Assembly: GCA_027619655.1 (NCBI GenBank)
Contig: JAQCHR010000033.1
Coordinates: 1 to 14,439, forward strand
Direction: 5' to 3'
Length of the DNA stretch: 14,439 nt
From: Pseudomonadota bacterium
GTDB taxonomy: Bacteria; Pseudomonadota; Alphaproteobacteria; UBA8366; GCA-2717185
Position 1 is the stretch's first letter. Each line of letters opens with the position of its first letter. The notes under the pieces are model-generated. The model searched no databases and was not told the origin of the DNA. It worked only from the letters and a program-made list of their open reading frames with translations. This document shows positions 14,289 to 14,439 of the stretch, piece after piece. The translations under genes and the position numbers were made by a program.

Positions 14289-14438
14289 TCAGGCGAGCCA
14301 GAGCTGATACAGCAGCCCCGAGGCGAAAGAGCCGCTCAGCGCGAAGGCGATGTAGAGCGCGAAGACCGGCTTCTTGACCAGCGCAAAGACCGCGATGGCG
14401 GCGGGAATGCAGGTCACGCCGCCGGCGACCAGGAAGGC
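14289..14438 (-). CDS. C-terminal end of a probable ArsP/YraQ-type permease (partial)
   Basis: The last 49 codons of a minus-strand gene that runs off the right edge of the window. The visible part is a membrane protein tail with AFLVAGGVTCIPAAIAVFAL, a short cytosolic turn KKPVFA, then a final helix ending GLLYQLWLA. The FLVAGGVT-IPAA motif followed by VKKPVF is typical of the last two helices of the permease family that includes ArsP and YraQ (formerly DUF318), reported to export organoarsenicals or metals. A Cys stands in the TxIPAA-type motif. The substrate cannot be judged from this fragment. It converges on MscS. Confidence 0.55.
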   Translation of the reverse strand, partial: AFLVAGGVTCIPAAIAVFALVKKPVFALYIAFALSGSFASGLLYQLWLA

Positions 14439-14439
14439 C

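Overview
The window looks like a chromosomal segment of a GC-rich alphaproteobacterium, probably a free-living member of the Rhodospirillales or a related order. This rests on family content (a TakP-like TRAP receptor with a Tat-type leader, a heteromeric-type acyl-CoA dehydrogenase pair, a DUF6460 protein, a COG1067 Lon-like protease and a short alphaproteobacterial-type flagellin) and on two sites matching the alphaproteobacterial general-stress promoter consensus (GGAAC-N16/17-CGTT). No phage, insertion sequence, integron, CRISPR array or RNA gene was seen. Taxonomy is inference, because there is no rRNA here.

Layout. (1) 13-1113, minus: a TRAP solute-binding receptor gene interrupted by one in-frame TAG where the family has Trp. 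(2) 1400-3647, plus: two adjacent acyl-CoA dehydrogenase genes whose proteins each lack FAD/active-site motifs that the other retains. (3) 3666-5043: a SemiSWEET gene (minus) and, divergently, a secreted PRC-barrel-like protein plus a 58-residue DUF1328 membrane protein (plus). Each direction has its own EcfG-type general-stress promoter in the 160-bp gap. (4) 5108-6273, minus: two overlapping genes for the halves of a ThDP-dependent 3-substituted-pyruvate decarboxylase (ComDE-like), with an uncertain start for the first. (5) 6274-6737: a long non-coding, AT-rich stretch with three GTTAAC palindromes ahead of a lone, short flagellin gene. (6) 7637-9994, plus: a COG1067-type Lon-like protease with a complete Ser/Lys dyad, a degenerate P-loop and a perfect 8-bp inverted repeat covering its ribosome binding site. 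(7) 10190-12880, plus: a DUF4126 membrane protein followed 9 bp later by a class A penicillin-binding protein. (8) 12922-14287: a DUF6460 and a Pmp3/YqaE membrane protein (minus), divergent from an MscS channel (plus), with a 21-bp near-palindrome between them. (9) 14289 to the right edge, minus: the C-terminal end of a probable ArsP/YraQ-type permease.

How it fits together. Much of the window concerns the cell envelope and stress: the PRC/DUF1328/SemiSWEET group, the Lon-like protease, the PBP, and the Pmp3/DUF6460/MscS group. The remainder is catabolic: TRAP uptake, acyl-CoA oxidation and C3 2-oxo acid decarboxylation. The best candidates for new biology are the regulatory architectures (paired EcfG promoters, the hairpin over the Lon start, the Pmp3/MscS dyad, the flagellin GTTAAC sites) and the motif-complementing dehydrogenase pair. 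No wholly new multi-gene system is evident.
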